Assembly (NCBI RefSeq): GCF_047549485.1
Contig: NZ_CP180191.1
Location: 868,001-932,000, forward strand
Source: Piscinibacterium candidicorallinum
GTDB taxonomy: Bacteria > Pseudomonadota > Gammaproteobacteria > Burkholderiales > Burkholderiaceae_C
DNA: 64,000 nucleotides
Direction: 5' to 3'
The notes beneath the pieces are model-generated. The model had not been told where the DNA came from. It did no database searches and saw nothing but the letters and a program-made list of their open reading frames with translations. Shown here piece by piece: positions 61,440 to 64,000 of the stretch. Each line of letters opens with the position of its first letter. The first letter of the stretch is position 1. Both the position numbers and the translations under genes were made by a program.

Positions 61440-62828
61440 ATGCAACGCACTGCTCTTGCCGTCGCACTCTCCAGCCTGCTGGCCCTGCCCGCGGCCCACG
61501 CCCTCTCGCTCCAGGAGGCCTTCGACGCGGCGCTGCAGAACGATCCGACTTTCAGCGGCGCGCGTGCCTCGCTGGTGGCTGCGCAGGAACGCACCAATCA
61601 GTCCAAGTCCCTGACGCGGCCCAATGTCGGGCTGACGGCATCGGCCAACGCCACACGCACTGAGCTCAAGATCAGCGGTACGCCGTCGGCCAGCTCGAAT
61701 GACAACAACCAGCAGGCCGGCATCCAGGCGACGATGCCGCTGTTCCGCCCGGCCAACTGGGCGCAGCAGGAGCAGGCCAAGCTCGGTGAGCAGATCGCTG
61801 ACGCGCAACTGGCCGCCGCCCGCCAGGATCTGATTCTGCGTCTGTCGCAAGCCTATTTCGACGTGCTCGCTGCGCAGGACAGCGTGTCCGCCATTGCGGC
61901 GCTGAAGAAGGCAGTGGGCGAGCAACTCGCCCAGGCCAAGCGCGAGTTCGAGGTTGGCACCAAGACCATCGTTGACACGCATGAAGCCCAGGCCCGCTTC
62001 GACCAGATCGTCGCGCAGGAGGCCGTGGCCCAGGGCGATCTGATCTCCAAGCAGTCGGCGCTGTCCCAGATCACCGGCCGCCCCACGCCTTCGCTGAACG
62101 GTCTCGTGAACAAGCCCAACCTGCGCATGGTGGAACCGGCCTCGATGGAAGACTGGGTCAGCCAGGCCGAGCGCGGCAACTATGGCGTGGTGATCGCAGG
62201 CAGCAGCCTGGAGATCGCCAAGCGCGACGTGACGCGCAGCAAGGCGGGCAACCTGCCTACAGTGGATCTGGTGGGCAATGTCGGTGCCAACCGCTCTTCC
62301 GGTTCGATTTCTCTGCCGCGCTCTTCCACTGGCAACTCCGCCACGGTCGGTGTGCAGATGACCTGGCCCCTGTATGCAGGCGGTGCCATCGATGCCCGTC
62401 TGCGCGAGACCATCGCCCTCGAGGACAAGGCGCGCCTTGATCTGGAAGCGGCCAAGCGCGCCGCCAACCAGGGCGCCAAGCAGGCGTATCTGGGCGTCAC
62501 GTACGGTCTGGCGCAGGTTCGCGCCCTGGAAGCGGCCGAAGTGTCGGCGACCAGTCAGCTGAACTCCACGCGCCTGGGCTATCAGGTCGGTGTGCGAATC
62601 AACCTCGAAGTGCTCAATGCAGAGCAGCAGCTCGCGCAGACCCGCACCAACCTGCTCAAGTCCCGCTATGACACGCTGCTCGCCGGCCTGCGCCTGAAGT
62701 CGGCCGCCGGCCAGTTGGGCGACGAGGATCTGAAGGCCGTGAATGCCTACCTCTCGCCGGTGCCAGTCACGCCGGAGCCGGTGGTGGTACCGCCTTCGCC
62801 AGCCGTCAAGCCGCCGCCCAAGCGTTGA
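61440..62828 (+). CDS. TolC-family outer membrane efflux channel
   Basis: A 462-residue outer membrane factor. A signal peptide (LAVALSSLLALPAAHA) is followed by the TolC repeat pattern: LSLQEAFDAALQNDPTFSGARASLVAAQERTNQSKS, LILRLSQAYFDVLAAQDSV, and the second repeat GAKQAYLGVTYGLAQVRALEAAEVSATSQLNSTRLGYQVGVRINLEVLNAEQQL. A Pro-rich tail ends the protein. It can serve type I secretion or RND pumps. The start follows AAGGAAACC. It ends 16 bp before the converging kdtA. Confidence 0.93.
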   Translation: MQRTALAVALSSLLALPAAHALSLQEAFDAALQNDPTFSGARASLVAAQERTNQSKSLTRPNVGLTASANATRTELKISGTPSASSNDNNQQAGIQATMPLFRPANWAQQEQAKLGEQIADAQLAAARQDLILRLSQAYFDVLAAQDSVSAIAALKKAVGEQLAQAKREFEVGTKTIVDTHEAQARFDQIVAQEAVAQGDLISKQSALSQITGRPTPSLNGLVNKPNLRMVEPASMEDWVSQAERGNYGVVIAGSSLEIAKRDVTRSKAGNLPTVDLVGNVGANRSSGSISLPRSSTGNSATVGVQMTWPLYAGGAIDARLRETIALEDKARLDLEAAKRAANQGAKQAYLGVTYGLAQVRALEAAEVSATSQLNSTRLGYQVGVRINLEVLNAEQQLAQTRTNLLKSRYDTLLAGLRLKSAAGQLGDEDLKAVNAYLSPVPVTPEPVVVPPSPAVKPPPKR

Positions 62829-62844
62829 GCCGCCAACCCCGCGC

Positions 62845-64000
62845 TCAGAGCAAGGGGTCAATGAGTGCCAGGGTGCGCGCCAGCGCGCCTTGATGGGCCT
62901 GCTGGAATCCGAGCGCATTGCGAGACAGCGCCTGCATGCGTTTGGCGTCCGGTAGCAGGGTTTCCATCTGCGTACGCAGTGCGCTGGCGCCTTCAAGCTG
63001 CAGCACGGCGCCTGCCGTCACCGCGTCGCTCGTGGCCTGTGCGAAATTGAACATGTGCGGCCCAAGCAGGGTGACGCAGCCGGCCGCGCAGGGTTCGATC
63101 AGATTGCTGCCGCCATGCGGCAGCCAGCCCCCACCCAGCACGGCGATGTGCGTGCAGCCCAGGTAGTAGGCCATTTCGCCGAGTGTGTCGCCCAGCAGCA
63201 CGCGCTGCGCGCCCAGATCGCCCAGCACCGCGCCTTCGCTGCGCCGCCCGAAGACGAGGCCCATGCCGCGCATGAGCTCGGCCACTTCATCGAAGCGCTG
63301 CGGTCGGCGCGGCACCACGAGTAGCTTGAGTTGCGGGTGTGTCTGCAGCAGTGGCGCAATCTGCTGTAGCAGCGGCGCTTCTTCGTCGTCGCGGGTGCTG
63401 ATCAGACCGATCACCAGACCCGCGCCGTCGCCGCTCGCGCGGCGCTGCACTTGCCGCCCCGCAGCCAGTTGGTCCGCATTGAGCGCGATCTCGAATTTGA
63501 GGTTGCCGCAGACCTCCACCCGAAGCGCACCCACCGCCTTGAAGCGGCGCGCGTCATCCGCGCTTTGCGCCGCCACCGCAGCGAGGCCGGCGTAGGCGGG
63601 CCGTGCGAGCGCGGCTAAGCGTTGGGTGCGCCGCAGTGACCGTTCGGACAGCCGCCCGTTGACCACCACTACCGGCAGCGCGCGTTCCCGTGCTGCAGCC
63701 AGCAGGTTGGGCCACAGCTCGGTTTCCATCAACAGGCCCAGCGCCGGCTGCCAGGCAGCCATGAAGCGGCGTGTGGCGCCTGGCGTATCCCAGGGCAGGG
63801 TGGCGTGCAGCACTCGGTCGCCATACAGGTCTTGCGCGGTGGCACGGCCGGTGGGCGTCAGGGTGGTGACCAGCAGGCCGCGGGCCTGTACATCGGGCCG
63901 TGCGAGCATGGCTTCGATCAGCGGTTGGGCGGCCCGGACTTCACCGACCGAGACAGCATGCAGCCAGACCACTCCCGCGCGTGCGCTGGGGTAATGCCCG
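62845..64000 (-). CDS. kdtA: 3-deoxy-D-manno-octulosonic acid (Kdo) transferase, 5' end outside the window
   Basis: Transfers Kdo from CMP-Kdo to lipid A precursors at the inner membrane. The frame is open through the right edge, so the N-terminal anchor is missing. Visible are WLHAVSVGEVRAAQPLIEA with the family's early His, PVVVVNGRLSERSLRRTQRL, VGLISTRDDEEAPLL, GDTLGEMAYYLGCTHIAVLGGGWLPHGGSNLIEP and a C-terminal EGASALRTQMETLL. About 385 residues are in the window of the usual 420-430. Confidence 0.93.
   Translation of the reverse strand, partial: GHYPSARAGVVWLHAVSVGEVRAAQPLIEAMLARPDVQARGLLVTTLTPTGRATAQDLYGDRVLHATLPWDTPGATRRFMAAWQPALGLLMETELWPNLLAAARERALPVVVVNGRLSERSLRRTQRLAALARPAYAGLAAVAAQSADDARRFKAVGALRVEVCGNLKFEIALNADQLAAGRQVQRRASGDGAGLVIGLISTRDDEEAPLLQQIAPLLQTHPQLKLLVVPRRPQRFDEVAELMRGMGLVFGRRSEGAVLGDLGAQRVLLGDTLGEMAYYLGCTHIAVLGGGWLPHGGSNLIEPCAAGCVTLLGPHMFNFAQATSDAVTAGAVLQLEGASALRTQMETLLPDAKRMQALSRNALGFQQAHQGALARTLALIDPLL

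Overview
This is a high-GC chromosomal window from a betaproteobacterium, most likely of the order Burkholderiales (Comamonadaceae/Sphaerotilaceae-like). The evidence is the gene order pilB - tRNA-Pro - ispB - rplU - rpmA - obgE - proB - rppH - proS, the pilS-pilR-ampD block, the accB-accC-prmA operon, an Mpl ligase, an H1-like Lys/Ala-rich protein beside nrdAB, and the pcm-like/rhodanese/tolC/kdtA block. No phage, transposase, integrase, CRISPR array or plasmid function is visible. The genus cannot be fixed from the sequence alone.

Layout. 0-16 kb: type IV pilus ATPase PilB (-), tRNA-Pro(CGG), octaprenyl diphosphate synthase (-), an L21-L27-ObgE-ProB block (+) with an unusual C-terminally extended L21, RppH (-), ProS plus a lytic transglycosylase and a TraB/GumN lipoprotein (+), a YkgJ-type cysteine-cluster protein, MnmC and Ffh (-). 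16-26 kb: a CcsA-like membrane protein, a PP0621-type small protein, PilS/PilR and AmpD, then a class Ia ribonucleotide reductase (nrdA, nrdB) behind a promoter overlapped by two NrdR boxes and a leader of about 400 nt. 26-35 kb: an H1-like protein, a glycine-zipper lipoprotein, a PfkB kinase, and the run accB-accC-prmA-DUF3426 (-), TlpA-like thioredoxin and Mpl. 35-45 kb: an AAC(6')-like acetyltransferase, GalU, a YqiA-like esterase, a YbaK-like deacylase, a Ser/Thr kinase with a PEGA domain followed by a TssQ-like lipoprotein, an AIM24 protein and a large hybrid histidine kinase. 45-54 kb: thiC with an upstream TPP riboswitch, a secreted carotenoid oxygenase with a DUF2141 protein, a periplasmic TIGR02285-like binding protein facing an outer-membrane-barrel protein, thiD with a broken duplicate of its own 5' end, and a secreted GH13 alpha-amylase. 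54-64 kb: a TetR regulator with operator, an RND efflux pump (adaptor and permease), a Pcm-like methyltransferase, a rhodanese, a TolC-family outer membrane factor and the start-truncated kdtA.

How the genes connect. PilB with PilS/PilR gives type IV pilus assembly and its transcriptional control. RppH, Ffh, MnmC, ObgE, L21/L27, ProS, PrmA and tRNA-Pro are core RNA and translation functions. The TetR-adaptor-permease set, with TolC about 1.3 kb further on, forms a likely tripartite efflux system. ThiC and ThiD are both thiamine pyrimidine-branch enzymes, but only thiC has a visible riboswitch.

Most notable non-textbook signals: (1) a small dispersed intergenic repeat family with core TTTCCGCTTGTC (five copies, three of them sharing a second hairpin with compensatory changes), one copy lying in the 5' coding end of the transglycosylase gene; (2) the L21-HhH fusion; (3) a compact hairpin-rich segment ending in a terminator between nrdB and the H1-like gene, a candidate small RNA; (4) the frameshifted partial thiD duplicate separated from thiD by two perfect palindromes; (5) a 108-bp AT-rich element with 10-bp terminal inverted repeats at 11.35 kb.
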